Shown in pieces: positions 27,747 to 36,818 of a stretch of DNA of 64,000 nucleotides; position 1 is the stretch's first letter; every line of letters begins with the position of its first letter. Position numbers and translations under genes: made by a program. This stretch comes from a bacterium (GTDB taxonomy: Bacteria; Zhuqueibacterota; Zhuqueibacteria; Zhuqueibacterales; Geothermadaptataceae), in assembly GCA_024275575.1 (NCBI GenBank), contig JAJRYV010000069.1, positions 1-64,000 on the forward strand, given 5' to 3'. The notes beneath the pieces are model-generated. The model was not told where the DNA came from and did not search any database. It was given only the letters and a program-made list of their open reading frames with translations.

Positions 27747-29069
27747 TTAAAAATCGATGCTGACCGTTCCCCCGGCAACCTGTTGAAAAGCGTAATAAAG
27801 AGGCAGAAAAGTCAATTTTTTCTGCGATAATTGGGCATAAGGCGCCGAAGAAAAAATATAACCGCCCGGGCAATCCGGATAATTTTGCATAACCATGTGC
27901 AGGCTGCGCAGCCGACCGGAAGCACCACTCTTGACTTCCACAGGCACGATTGACCCGTTTTTGACAATCAAATAATCCACCTCCGCACTGCTGCTTTTTG
28001 CCTCCCGTGCCCAATAAAACAGCTCCTGCTCGGTGGCTAAAAATTCTTGTCCGACAAATTGTTCCGCCAGCGCTCCCTGATAAATATTAAGTAAATCCGA
28101 GCGTAAAAATTCACTTTCGAGCGGCAATTTGCACAGCGACTGTACCAAACCCACATCTAGCATCAGGGATTTAAACTTTTTCTCCGAGGCGCTTGCGCCC
28201 AGCGGCAAACCAGCCGGGGAAGCGGCAGGAATTTTTCGAATGAGCTGGGCAAGGGTCAGCAAATCAAAGGCTCTTTTGATTGTTGGATTGGTAAATCCTT
28301 CGGCGAGACGGGCATATTTTATCTGCTTGCCGATGTTTTGCGCCGTCGAAGTGAGCACTGCATCGAGGCAGCGGCGATTGGAAAATGCTGCGTATTTGCC
28401 AAAATCCTGCCGGAAAGTGTGCAGCAAATCGGCCTGTACCACAAATGCATCGCGAACTTTATCATTTTCCAGCGCTGCATTGACACATTCGGGCATGCCG
28501 CCAATAAACAGATAGCGACGCAATTCACCGAGCAGCATGTTGTGCACGGCATCCGGTAATTTTTCCGGTGGCGCGAGGATGCTTTGTGCAGCGACGGTCT
28601 TTCCGGCAGCGAGTAAAAATTCAGCAAAGCAAAGCGGATACATAGCCATGTTCTGCACCCGTCCCACAGGAAATGAGATATCCCTGAGTGCGAATTCCAG
28701 TAGCGAACCAGCGGCGATGATATGCAGCTCCGGCATGTCTTCATAAAAATAGCGCAGTGCCATCAGGGCGCGCGGACAGCTTTGGATTTCATCGATGAAA
28801 AGCAAGTCCCGGCCTGGTGTAATGCGCGCATTGGTGAGAATTTCCAACTCGGAAACAATGCGTTTTACATCGAGATTGCGTTCAAAAATCTGATGCCAGT
28901 CAGCATTTTTTTCCAGATCAATCAGGTGAAAACGCCCGGGAAAATGCTTTTTACCGAAATTGCTGACTACCCAGGTTTTGCCAACTTGCCGGGCGCCACG
29001 CAATAGCAGGGGTTTACGGTTTTTCCGGTCACGCCAGAAAATGAGTTTTTGGGTAATAAATCTCTTCAT
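27747..29069 (-). CDS. AAA-family ATPase with DUF4143 domain
   Basis: 440 residues. Walker A is GARQVGKT near residue 25, Walker B LLFIDEIQ, followed by the AAGSLLEFAL sensor segment. The C-terminal half is a DUF4143-type, restriction-fold-like domain (QFVGQEFLA, AEVDYLIVKNGSIVPVEVKSG). The family is widespread and its role is unresolved; the D/ExK-like VEVK motif recalls nucleases. The ribosome site AAGGTGA lies against a 9-bp-arm inverted repeat, suggesting an operator at the translation start. Probably a single-gene unit. Confidence 0.85.
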   Translation of the reverse strand: MKRFITQKLIFWRDRKNRKPLLLRGARQVGKTWVVSNFGKKHFPGRFHLIDLEKNADWHQIFERNLDVKRIVSELEILTNARITPGRDLLFIDEIQSCPRALMALRYFYEDMPELHIIAAGSLLEFALRDISFPVGRVQNMAMYPLCFAEFLLAAGKTVAAQSILAPPEKLPDAVHNMLLGELRRYLFIGGMPECVNAALENDKVRDAFVVQADLLHTFRQDFGKYAAFSNRRCLDAVLTSTAQNIGKQIKYARLAEGFTNPTIKRAFDLLTLAQLIRKIPAASPAGLPLGASASEKKFKSLMLDVGLVQSLCKLPLESEFLRSDLLNIYQGALAEQFVGQEFLATEQELFYWAREAKSSSAEVDYLIVKNGSIVPVEVKSGASGRLRSLHMVMQNYPDCPGGYIFSSAPYAQLSQKKLTFLPLYYAFQQVAGGTVSIDF

Positions 29070-29074
29070 TCACC

Positions 29075-29103
29075 TTAACCTTGATTTAATTTAACAAGGT
29101 TAA
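29075..29103 (-). promoter_or_regulatory. Operator-like inverted repeat in front of the AAA ATPase gene
   Basis: Perfect 9-bp arms TTAACCTTG (29075-29083) and CAAGGTTAA (29095-29103) with an 11-base AT spacer, starting 6 bases upstream of the start codon. A third half-site CAAGGTAA lies at 29128-29135. The placement suits a repressor site; the protein that binds it is unknown. Confidence 0.55.
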
Positions 29104-29519
29104 AATAAAAATTAACTTTTAATTTTACAAGGTAAAAACTTATTAAAAGTGACTCTTCGATTCTGATATACTGGTCGGGAGTTTAACTCCACATGCTCAG
29201 CCACCAGGCGAATATGGCCAGGCAGTTACTTTTCAGAGATAGAATTTTCCGGTCTTATTTTCTTGACCTGAATTATTCATAAAATGATACTTGAATACAC
29301 TTAACTTATTTATAAGAAAATTTTTGAATGAGTATTATCGTGACTATTTAGCCAACCGTTAAACCGGCAGGCTGACGCAATTCAACCCTGATAGAGCAGG
29401 CTGAAACTTAAGCCGCCTTCAGTCGGGTTTTCAAAAAGTAGCCGCAGGCTTCAGTGGGGAAATCGGCCTTAACAGATACATATAAACATGATTTTAAGAA
29501 TAATTCAGGCTCAGGGGCG
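29104..29519. other. Gene-free spacer between two minus-strand genes
   Basis: About 415 bases with no coding frame. The left third is AT-rich and includes the third CAAGGT half-site. The right third has GC-richer sequence with Gln/Pro-like frames that do not persist. Its TATACT-like box near 29168 lacks a matching -35 element. No tRNA or known RNA was seen. Confidence 0.4.
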
Positions 29520-30677
29520 TTAATTGCGCCGTGCGCCGAGATGCCCACGGATACGGTCGCCGCGGGTTTCTTTCACCTCAGCCATTTTGAGTTTGATACG
29601 ATATTCATTTTCCGGCATACGGCAATAAACTCCGCCTTCCTGATAATCACATTTATCCCAGAATGTGCACTGGATCGAACAAATCCTGTCCATGCCTTCC
29701 TCCTGATTTTCTTTGCGGTGTAAAAACGCCAACAACGGTACATAATTATTGTCAGTGTTCGGGTTTTTGATTTCTTCTTTAAAAACAAATTGTTTTACCA
29801 TGCGCATGATGATTTTTCGTACTTCACCTCGGGTAGAGGTGATGGCATCCGGCCTACTACTGCGGATGGATTTGTAAATTTGGTGATCATGTGGGATATA
29901 ACCCCAAAAATCAATTTTAATACGCAATAAATCCTGCACCGCGATTTGCAAACTCAGTCCGTCCATAATTTCGTCTTTATGGCGGATCTGGTTCAAAATG
30001 AGGTGTGGGGTGTAATTATTGATTAAGCGGTAGAAGCGCATGCCGAGGCGGATATCTTTTTTACGCACATCTTCGGCAAGTGTGCTGATGAGGCGATTGT
30101 CGCGGGTATGAGCCGGATCATTGCAGAAATCCAGCAATTGTGTCACCCAGGCTGAATCCATAAATTCAGAGCGCAGTTTGCGAAACAGGCTGAGCTTGAT
30201 AAAGCTGTAGCATTCCTGAATCGCCGGAGGTTCGGGCTGCGCAACGACGATGCCCTGATCGGCCGCATTGAAAATATCAATTTCATTTAACGAAGTGCCG
30301 GCGCCGAGATCGGTCACGACAAAATCGGTCTGCAGTTGTCGGAACAGGCGAATGGCTTTGAGTTTATCCCAATATTGAATATCAGCCATGCCAACCGCTC
30401 CGGCAGCGCCGCAAATCAGGCTTAAATTGGCCACTGGTGTTTTGGTCACCAATGCGTTAAAATCGTTGACCTTGCCATGGAAAAAATCGAAAAGGGAGAG
30501 CCTCGGCGTGTGTATGCCCAGCATCGAATGCAGGTTAGCGCCGCCAAAATCCGCATCGATGAGTGTGACTTTCCGCCCTGATTCCGCCAGGGCAAGCGAA
30601 ATGGTCAGACTGATGAGTGTTTTACCGACACCACCCTTGCCGCCGCCCACTGCGATTATATGAGGTTTTTTGAGCAT
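29520..30677 (-). CDS. MinD/FlhG-like ATPase with a C-terminal four-Cys motif
   Basis: 385 residues. The deviant Walker A motif GGKGGVGKT is at the N-terminus, followed by LIDADFGGANLH and VTDLGAGTS, all typical of the MinD/ParA group closest to FlhG/FleN. Near the C-terminus is a cysteine set C-x3-C-x5-C-x8-C (ICSIQC, WDKC, VYC) that could bind zinc or an iron-sulfur cluster, and the tail is basic (RGHLGARRN). No flagellar genes are nearby, so a role in positioning a membrane or regulatory complex is a guess. It is flanked by long non-coding spacers and likely transcribed alone. Confidence 0.8.
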   Translation of the reverse strand: MLKKPHIIAVGGGKGGVGKTLISLTISLALAESGRKVTLIDADFGGANLHSMLGIHTPRLSLFDFFHGKVNDFNALVTKTPVANLSLICGAAGAVGMADIQYWDKLKAIRLFRQLQTDFVVTDLGAGTSLNEIDIFNAADQGIVVAQPEPPAIQECYSFIKLSLFRKLRSEFMDSAWVTQLLDFCNDPAHTRDNRLISTLAEDVRKKDIRLGMRFYRLINNYTPHLILNQIRHKDEIMDGLSLQIAVQDLLRIKIDFWGYIPHDHQIYKSIRSSRPDAITSTRGEVRKIIMRMVKQFVFKEEIKNPNTDNNYVPLLAFLHRKENQEEGMDRICSIQCTFWDKCDYQEGGVYCRMPENEYRIKLKMAEVKETRGDRIRGHLGARRN

Positions 30678-30891
30678 ATTCTTTCGACTATTTTATGGTT
30701 CAGGATTAGCGCCCAAACCCGGGATTCCCGCACGTTGAGAACCCCGGGGATTTTTCCGGGCTATCCTTCCCATCCTGTTTCTTTTCATAATCTTCTTTCT
30801 ATATGTAAAATCAATCACGAATAATGCGCAGATTTTTACGTTATTTTTACAGTTTTTCTGTGGTGAAACGAAGCGACAAACTGTAACAGGC

Positions 30892-30920
30892 TTGACATGC
30901 GTGTGAATTCTTGTTATATT
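30892..30920 (+). promoter_or_regulatory. Near-consensus sigma-70 promoter
   Basis: TTGACA (30892-30897), exactly 17 bases, TATATT (30915-30920). It points toward the YhaO/YhaN-like pair and would give a leader of roughly 250 bases. Confidence 0.7.
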
Positions 30921-31011
30921 CTATGACTAAAATATTGATTTTATTGTATATTCGATGGATAGCCGGCAACTGTTTAGCCTTATGCGCGCTCAATGGAGCG
31001 AAGCGATATCC

Positions 31012-31107
31012 TGAGCTTGCCGATGGGGCGTCTCACCGAGTGTAACGCCCCCTGAGCTTGAAGGGTACATTCGAGCTCCCTGCGTATTCATAGTGCCGCA
31101 AGCTCAG
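31012..31107. repeat. Repeat and hairpin cluster in the leader of the nuclease operon
   Basis: CTGAGCTTG occurs at 31012 and 31052 in direct orientation and inverted at 31099-31107. Between the first two lies a hairpin with arms GGGGCGT (31025-31031) and ACGCCCC (31045-31051), extended inside by CTC/GAG. It resembles a dispersed intergenic element, and it falls inside the predicted 5' leader. Confidence 0.55.
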
Positions 31108-31180
31108 CGTCCGCCTGATGCGCCGAACAGATAATCGGTGTTGATTATGAAAATATTATCCTGAGATTTAAGGATAACCC

Positions 31181-32302
31181 ATGAAAATATTCCATTTTTC
31201 CGATCTCCACCTGGACACACCTTTCAGCAGTAATTATTTCGACATAACACTGGCACGGCAATGCCGTTTGCGCTTGCGGCGTACGCTTTCGAAGCTGTTG
31301 CATTTTGCACAACAGCATAAAGTTGATGCTGTCACCATCGCTGGTGATTTGTTTGAGGGAGATCGTGTCAGCCGTGATACGTTACATTTTCTGGCGGAAA
31401 ATTTTGCCAAAATCGCACCACTACCGGTTTATATCGCACCGGGAAATCATGACTTTTACGGCCGTAATTCTGCTTATTCCCGTCACAACTGGCCGGGAAA
31501 TGTTTTCATCTTCAAGCGAAATAAACCGCAGCCCGTCGAACTGAGTGACAGAATTACCCTCTGGGGGGTGGCGCATAATATGCCGGACGAGCGCAAAAGC
31601 GCACTCACCGATTTTCACGTCCCCGAAGACGGTAAAATGCATATCCTGCTACTGCATGGCTCGGAAACCGGGCCTTTCAGTGAAGCCCGCGCAGTGCATA
31701 TGCCTTTCGCGTTGCAGGATTTGCAAAATTGTGGTTTCAATTTCAGTTTGCTCGGCCATTATCACGGCGCCCGTGATCTGCCGGAAAACTCACCGCTGGC
31801 GCTTTATCCCGGATCACCGCAACCGCTTAATTTCGGTGAAACAGGGGTGCATTCAGCCGTAGTGCTGAGCATCGAAGAAGAGAGCACCAACATCAAGGCG
31901 TTTTCTACCGAGACACAACTTTTTCATACGCTACACCTCGATATTGCCAAATACAGCAACACCGATGCGCTGGCAAAAGCAGTGTTCGAAAATATCGATG
32001 ACTTGGGTGAAGAAGCTAATTTTCTGCGCTTGAATCTTACCGGTGTACCGGAGAGACAGCAACGCTTCGAACTCGATCTTCTGCACCAGCAACTCACCGA
32101 AAAATTCGATTATGTGAAAATTCGTGATGAAATTCACAATGAAAATGAGCTCGATGATCTGGCACGAGAACCCACAGTTCGCGGCGCATTCGTACGGCAG
32201 CTCAAAGAAATGCTCAGTGTTGAGCAGGAAGACAGCGAGCTCATCCGCCTGGCAATGAAATACGGATTGCAGGCATTCGAGGAGGATAAAATCAATATCT
32301 GA
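31181..32302 (+). CDS. SbcD/YhaO-like metallophosphoesterase (exonuclease subunit)
   Basis: 373 residues. Metallophosphatase motifs appear in order: FSDLHLDTPF (residues 5-14), GDLFEGD, GNHDFYG, LLHGSE and GHYHGARD. This is the Mre11/SbcD/YhaO layout for two-metal DNA nucleases. It is followed 26 bases later by a coiled-coil ATPase, the standard partner. Ribosome site AAGGA. Together they should form a DNA-end-processing or repair complex. The short length and the partner type favour YhaO over SbcD. Confidence 0.85.
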   Translation: MKIFHFSDLHLDTPFSSNYFDITLARQCRLRLRRTLSKLLHFAQQHKVDAVTIAGDLFEGDRVSRDTLHFLAENFAKIAPLPVYIAPGNHDFYGRNSAYSRHNWPGNVFIFKRNKPQPVELSDRITLWGVAHNMPDERKSALTDFHVPEDGKMHILLLHGSETGPFSEARAVHMPFALQDLQNCGFNFSLLGHYHGARDLPENSPLALYPGSPQPLNFGETGVHSAVVLSIEEESTNIKAFSTETQLFHTLHLDIAKYSNTDALAKAVFENIDDLGEEANFLRLNLTGVPERQQRFELDLLHQQLTEKFDYVKIRDEIHNENELDDLAREPTVRGAFVRQLKEMLSVEQEDSELIRLAMKYGLQAFEEDKINI

Positions 32303-32328
32303 TCAATTTTGAGTTCAGGTTATCTATT

Positions 32329-35157
32329 ATGCGAATTGAATATGTACATCTTGATGGTTTCGGAACGCTGGCCGATACGGATTTTGCTTTTGAGTCGGGT
32401 TTTAATCTCATCGTTGGGCCGAACGAAGCCGGAAAATCGACACTACAGCAAGCGATTCTGGCCATGCTTTACGGTTTTTACACTGGTGGCCGCGCGAATG
32501 CTACAGAAAAAGGATTGCACGCACGCTATCGGCCGTGGAACGCAACGCAATATTCCGGCAGTGTGCTCGTGCGCAGCGACGGCAATAAATCATACATGAT
32601 CATGCGCACATTTGGCACGTCCGAGCCAGAAACGCAAATCATCGACGAACAAAGCAAAAAAAATATCACCGCTGAGTTTGTGCGCGGGCGCCGTGGGCAT
32701 GTGGCTTTTATCGAGCAACTGACCGGCCTGTCATACCCGGTATTTCAGGCTGTGGCCTGTGTACGCCAGGGACAGATTATCCACATCAGCCAGGCGCAGG
32801 CGGAAGATATCGCCGAGGCGGTTTTACGCCTCGTCGATAGCGCAACAGCGCAGGTTTCAGCGCGGGGCGCTCTCAATAAAATTGCCACTGCCATCCGGGC
32901 GCTGGGAACCGATCGCAGCAAATCAGGCCCGATTTATCGCACACGCGCCGATTTGGCCATGCAGGAACGTTTACGCGATGAGCAGAAAACGATTATATCA
33001 GGTTTGCAGCAGGATCAGGAGCGGTTGGACGAGCTGGCCGGCAAAACCGGGGAACTGCAAAGCGATCGGCAGCAACTTGAACACGACATCCGCATCAGTG
33101 AATATTTACAATTAAAAAATCTTCTGCGGCGGTATGAGGCGGTGAAAAACGGGCAGGCGGAGTTGCAACAGGCCGCGCAAGTCATAAAACCAAAACAGGA
33201 AATCCATTTACAAAACCGCGACACGGTGCTCAAGCTGGATCAGGAGAGAAAATCGCTCAGCAAGCGCCGTTTGCAGCTCAACGATGAATTGCGCAATTTG
33301 CATGATGAGCTGCAAAAAGCCAACGCCGACCTGGGAAAATTACCTGTCGATAAAAATTTCTGGCATCAGGAAAACATGGCTGAATTTTACGAACTCGACG
33401 CGACCTGGAAACGCCTGAACAGTAAAACTACCGATCTCGAACGGCAGCGCAGCGATATTCACAGTAAATTGAAAGCCGCAGGCCTGTCCGAGAATGCCGT
33501 CAGGCTAACGCAACTCACCGATCTCGACATCCAGCAAATTCAATTACAATCGGACGACCTGCAGGCGCAGCAGGCCGGTCTCGAAGATGAGCAAATGATA
33601 CGCGAAGACCGGCGTGCATTTTTCCGTATGATCCGCAGCGGTATGATTTTTTTAGCAGCGGTGCTGGCTTTATTCATCATCGCCATTCTCAAAGTACCGG
33701 ATTTACAGCCGGTCAAGTTCAATTACCCATTCACCTGGATGACGTTGCGCTATTCGTTGACCTTACTGGTGGTTGGTTTGTTTCTCGGACAAATCGCTTT
33801 TCGCATGCAATTTCGTGTGCTTTTGGATAAAATTGCAGCAGACAGGGCCAATGTTGAACTCAAATTAAAACACTATCGCGAGTCCCTTATGCCCTTCGGC
33901 GTTTCAACGGTTGAGGCACTCATCGAGCAACGTATGCGTTATCTCGATATCCAGCGCATCAGCGAGTATACCGACACGCATCTTCATGAAAAACAAGACA
34001 TTGAAGAGCGACTGGTACGATGGCTGCAAAAAATTCAGGTGGAGGAAGTCACACCTGAAAACATGCAGCGGGCGATCGTCATCTTTCGCCGCGGCAGCCA
34101 CCTGACAGCATATGTCGATGAATTGAGCAAGAAAATTGAATCCTGTGACGCCAACATCGCTGTGCTAACCGCTAATTTGCGTGACGTGGAAAAGGATCTG
34201 CACGAAATTTATCAGGCTGCCGGATTGGAAACAGGAAATATGGATTTGGCGTATTCTGCATTTCTTGAACAGGTGAAAGCCGCGCAAAAATATATCAAAC
34301 TCATGGGAGAATTGAAACAGATGCAGGAAATCGAGCGGGAAATGCTCACCGGCCGCGATGCCGGGCAATTGCAGAAGCAGTTCGAAGAATTAAAACAGGA
34401 AATGCGGGAAGATGATTTGATCGAACCACTGATGCCGGTGAAGGAGATTAAGCGTAATTTAAAAAACATACTCGCTCAACTGCAGGATGTGGAACTGGAA
34501 AAGGCGCGTTTGCAGGAGCGGATTCGCGAGCGCGAGTCGAAACTGCCGGATCTGTCGGAAATCGAGGAGAATATCGTTGCGTTGCAGGCGAAACTGAATA
34601 TGTTGACCCACAAGCGGCGGGCGCTGGAGCTGGCGCATGAGACCATCGGCGAGGTGGCGCAACAGGCGCACCAAAATTTTGCGCCGCAATTATCCACCAG
34701 CGTTGGACGCCATTTAAGCATGCTGACCAATAACGAATACAAGCAAATTTATATCGATCCTTCTGACTTTTCCATGCAGGTGGCACATGAAAAAGCCAAA
34801 AAGCTGGTACCGATCGATTTTCTCAGCTACGGAACGCAGGAGCAAATTTACCTGTTGTTGCGCGCAGCCGTAGCAGAACTTTTTTCGGCGCAGAGCGAAA
34901 CAATACCGCTATTCCTCGATGATCCGCTGGCGCACGCCGACAGCAAACGCCAGGTCAGCACTCTCGAATTATTGCAGAATCTGGCGGAAAATCAACAGGT
35001 CTTTTATTTCACCAAAGACCCTGGGCTGGTGGAGTTATTAGATGAAATTGAAGCGCCGTATAATCTCGTTAAAATGCCCCTGGCGCCGGAAATCGTGCCC
35101 TATCGCTGGGCGGCAGGCACAGCGTTTAAAGAGAAAAAAGAACCCGGAGAATTATAG
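32329..35157 (+). CDS. YhaN-like coiled-coil ATPase
   Basis: 942 residues. Walker A GPNEAGKST at about 30-38, Walker B LFLDDPLAHAD near 862. Long coiled coils lie between, interrupted by two hydrophobic segments near residues 437-452 and 470-490 (MIFLAAVLALFIIAI and YSLTLLVVGLFLGQ). No CxxC zinc hook is present, which separates it from Rad50/SbcC and places it with YhaN-type proteins, some of which are membrane-linked. It partners the nuclease just upstream. It ends with a TAG stop and is convergent with ggt. Confidence 0.85.
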   Translation: MRIEYVHLDGFGTLADTDFAFESGFNLIVGPNEAGKSTLQQAILAMLYGFYTGGRANATEKGLHARYRPWNATQYSGSVLVRSDGNKSYMIMRTFGTSEPETQIIDEQSKKNITAEFVRGRRGHVAFIEQLTGLSYPVFQAVACVRQGQIIHISQAQAEDIAEAVLRLVDSATAQVSARGALNKIATAIRALGTDRSKSGPIYRTRADLAMQERLRDEQKTIISGLQQDQERLDELAGKTGELQSDRQQLEHDIRISEYLQLKNLLRRYEAVKNGQAELQQAAQVIKPKQEIHLQNRDTVLKLDQERKSLSKRRLQLNDELRNLHDELQKANADLGKLPVDKNFWHQENMAEFYELDATWKRLNSKTTDLERQRSDIHSKLKAAGLSENAVRLTQLTDLDIQQIQLQSDDLQAQQAGLEDEQMIREDRRAFFRMIRSGMIFLAAVLALFIIAILKVPDLQPVKFNYPFTWMTLRYSLTLLVVGLFLGQIAFRMQFRVLLDKIAADRANVELKLKHYRESLMPFGVSTVEALIEQRMRYLDIQRISEYTDTHLHEKQDIEERLVRWLQKIQVEEVTPENMQRAIVIFRRGSHLTAYVDELSKKIESCDANIAVLTANLRDVEKDLHEIYQAAGLETGNMDLAYSAFLEQVKAAQKYIKLMGELKQMQEIEREMLTGRDAGQLQKQFEELKQEMREDDLIEPLMPVKEIKRNLKNILAQLQDVELEKARLQERIRERESKLPDLSEIEENIVALQAKLNMLTHKRRALELAHETIGEVAQQAHQNFAPQLSTSVGRHLSMLTNNEYKQIYIDPSDFSMQVAHEKAKKLVPIDFLSYGTQEQIYLLLRAAVAELFSAQSETIPLFLDDPLAHADSKRQVSTLELLQNLAENQQVFYFTKDPGLVELLDEIEAPYNLVKMPLAPEIVPYRWAAGTAFKEKKEPGEL

Positions 35158-35170
35158 CCAGCATTATTCA

Positions 35171-36670
35171 TCAAACCGTGATCACTGCACCATCACGGCG
35201 TTGATCGCCGCCGCCCTCGCCGTTTGCTGCAACGGCATGCACGCCACCAAAATATACATCTTTTACCTGCCAGATATTCAGCGGAAACTTTTTCTGTAGC
35301 GCCGAAATGACTTCCCCGGCAAATCCCGGTTCAATTTGTGCCAGTTCGCCATCCCAATGCATGCGCGGCGCCGCAACCGCCGCCGCCACAGGTTGTTCGA
35401 AATCGATGATAGCGCTGATGACCTGCAGCAGTGCTGACCAAATTCTTTTGCTGCCGCCACTGCCGATGACCAGTTTCGGGCGACCGTTCTCCAGCAAGAT
35501 TGATGGCGACATCATCGAAGCGATGCGTTTTCCCGGTGGATCGAGGTGAAATCCTTGCGGATGCAAATCGTCTTCCCCCATCATATTATTGAGCATTATG
35601 CCGGTTCCCGGCATGATGTAACCGCTGCCCTCGCCGTTGGAACAGGTCAGGCTGGCGGCATTGCCGCCGGCATCGAGAATGCTGAGGTGTGTGGTGCCGC
35701 CAAATGCTTTGCGGATGCTTTCAAAATTTTTGTTAAAATCCTCGTCAGCTTGTGAATGGGTGAAAAAATGGGCATTTTCGCGGCAAAGGCTGATGTGCTG
35801 CAGCAAAGTCAGCAGCCCGATGATGTGGCTTTTTGAGCCATATAGAGGTCGTTGCGGCATACTTTCTTGCAGATAGCGCAGAGCGATTGTCAGCAGGAAA
35901 CCACCGAAAGAGGGCAATGGATTGGTCAAAAGTTCATACCGGCGATAGGGCGCGCGCAGTGGTTTGCGTTCGATGACTTTATATGCAGCCAAATCCGCTG
36001 CCGTCAGGAGTCCGTGATTCTCAGACATATCTGCCGCAATGCGGCGGGCAAGTTCTCCCTCATAAAAATCACGTTCTCCACATGCCGGAAGGCTTTCCAA
36101 AAAATCGGCGAGATCTGGATTTTTAAATTCACACCCGGATTGCAATATTTTGCCCTTTGGGAAATAAAGTGTACGGCTGCATTCGGTCAGCCGCATTATC
36201 GGTTCCAGCAGAGCGAGAATATAGGCCTGGGTACGGTTTAACGCAACACCGTTGCGCGCCAGCTCCACTGCCGGGGCAATAATTTCATGCAGGGGCAATC
36301 GGCCGAATTTTCTGTGAACATGCAGCAAACCACGCAATACTCCCGGTACGGCAACCGATCCGTAACCGACGTTGAAGACTTGCACCGATCCGGGGAAATG
36401 AACATCCACGGGCAGAAAATCAGGTTCAATTTCGGCTTCTGCAAGGCCGCGCCCGGGCGTATCGACAAAAAAATCGAAAAGTGTGGACTTTCCGGAATCT
36501 GTCCGAGCGAGCAAAAACCCACCGCCACCGAGGCTGGTGAGCAATGGTTCTGCTACCGCTGAAGCAAATCCGCCGGCGACAGCAGCATCGAAGGCGTTAC
36601 CGCCATTTTTTAACATTTCTCCGGCAGCCTCACACACTTGTTGATGCCCGCTCGCGACGACAGCTTTCAT
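35171..36670 (-). CDS. ggt: Gamma-glutamyltransferase family protein
   Basis: 499 residues. The self-cleavage site is the Thr in GGTTHLSILD, followed by GSGYIMPGTGIMLNNMM and IGSGGSKRI, all family hallmarks. AGGAG ribosome site. These enzymes hydrolyse gamma-glutamyl bonds of glutathione and similar peptides, or act as acylases. Most are exported, but no signal peptide is visible here (MKAVVASGHQQVCEAAG), so this one may be cytosolic. It stands alone, head away from the PP2C gene. Confidence 0.85.
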   Translation of the reverse strand: MKAVVASGHQQVCEAAGEMLKNGGNAFDAAVAGGFASAVAEPLLTSLGGGGFLLARTDSGKSTLFDFFVDTPGRGLAEAEIEPDFLPVDVHFPGSVQVFNVGYGSVAVPGVLRGLLHVHRKFGRLPLHEIIAPAVELARNGVALNRTQAYILALLEPIMRLTECSRTLYFPKGKILQSGCEFKNPDLADFLESLPACGERDFYEGELARRIAADMSENHGLLTAADLAAYKVIERKPLRAPYRRYELLTNPLPSFGGFLLTIALRYLQESMPQRPLYGSKSHIIGLLTLLQHISLCRENAHFFTHSQADEDFNKNFESIRKAFGGTTHLSILDAGGNAASLTCSNGEGSGYIMPGTGIMLNNMMGEDDLHPQGFHLDPPGKRIASMMSPSILLENGRPKLVIGSGGSKRIWSALLQVISAIIDFEQPVAAAVAAPRMHWDGELAQIEPGFAGEVISALQKKFPLNIWQVKDVYFGGVHAVAANGEGGGDQRRDGAVITV

Positions 36671-36818
36671 TTCCGACTCCTGTCAATTCCTTTCATCAAT
36701 AGTTTTTTCTCTATTACCATCAACGGCTTAGATTCCGGATTTTAGCTTTTATTATTTTTGTAGAACGTATTGGCAACTATTCTAATCTGTCACAGTGACG
36801 AGCTGTGAAGTAGGCATT

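Larger units (their letters stand above)
30678..31180. other. Long divergent spacer with promoter and repeat-rich leader
   Basis: 503 bases between the divergent MinD-like and YhaO-like genes. It contains a near-consensus plus-strand promoter at 30892-30920 and a GC-rich hairpin with three copies of a 9-mer (31012-31107). A CCCGGG-rich palindromic segment lies near 30717-30765. No open reading frame of note. Confidence 0.55.

Noticed and set aside
29168-29200. Promoter or small RNA in the 29.1-29.5 kb spacer
   Set aside because: A TATACT box occurs without a matching -35 element, and no stable structure was evident.
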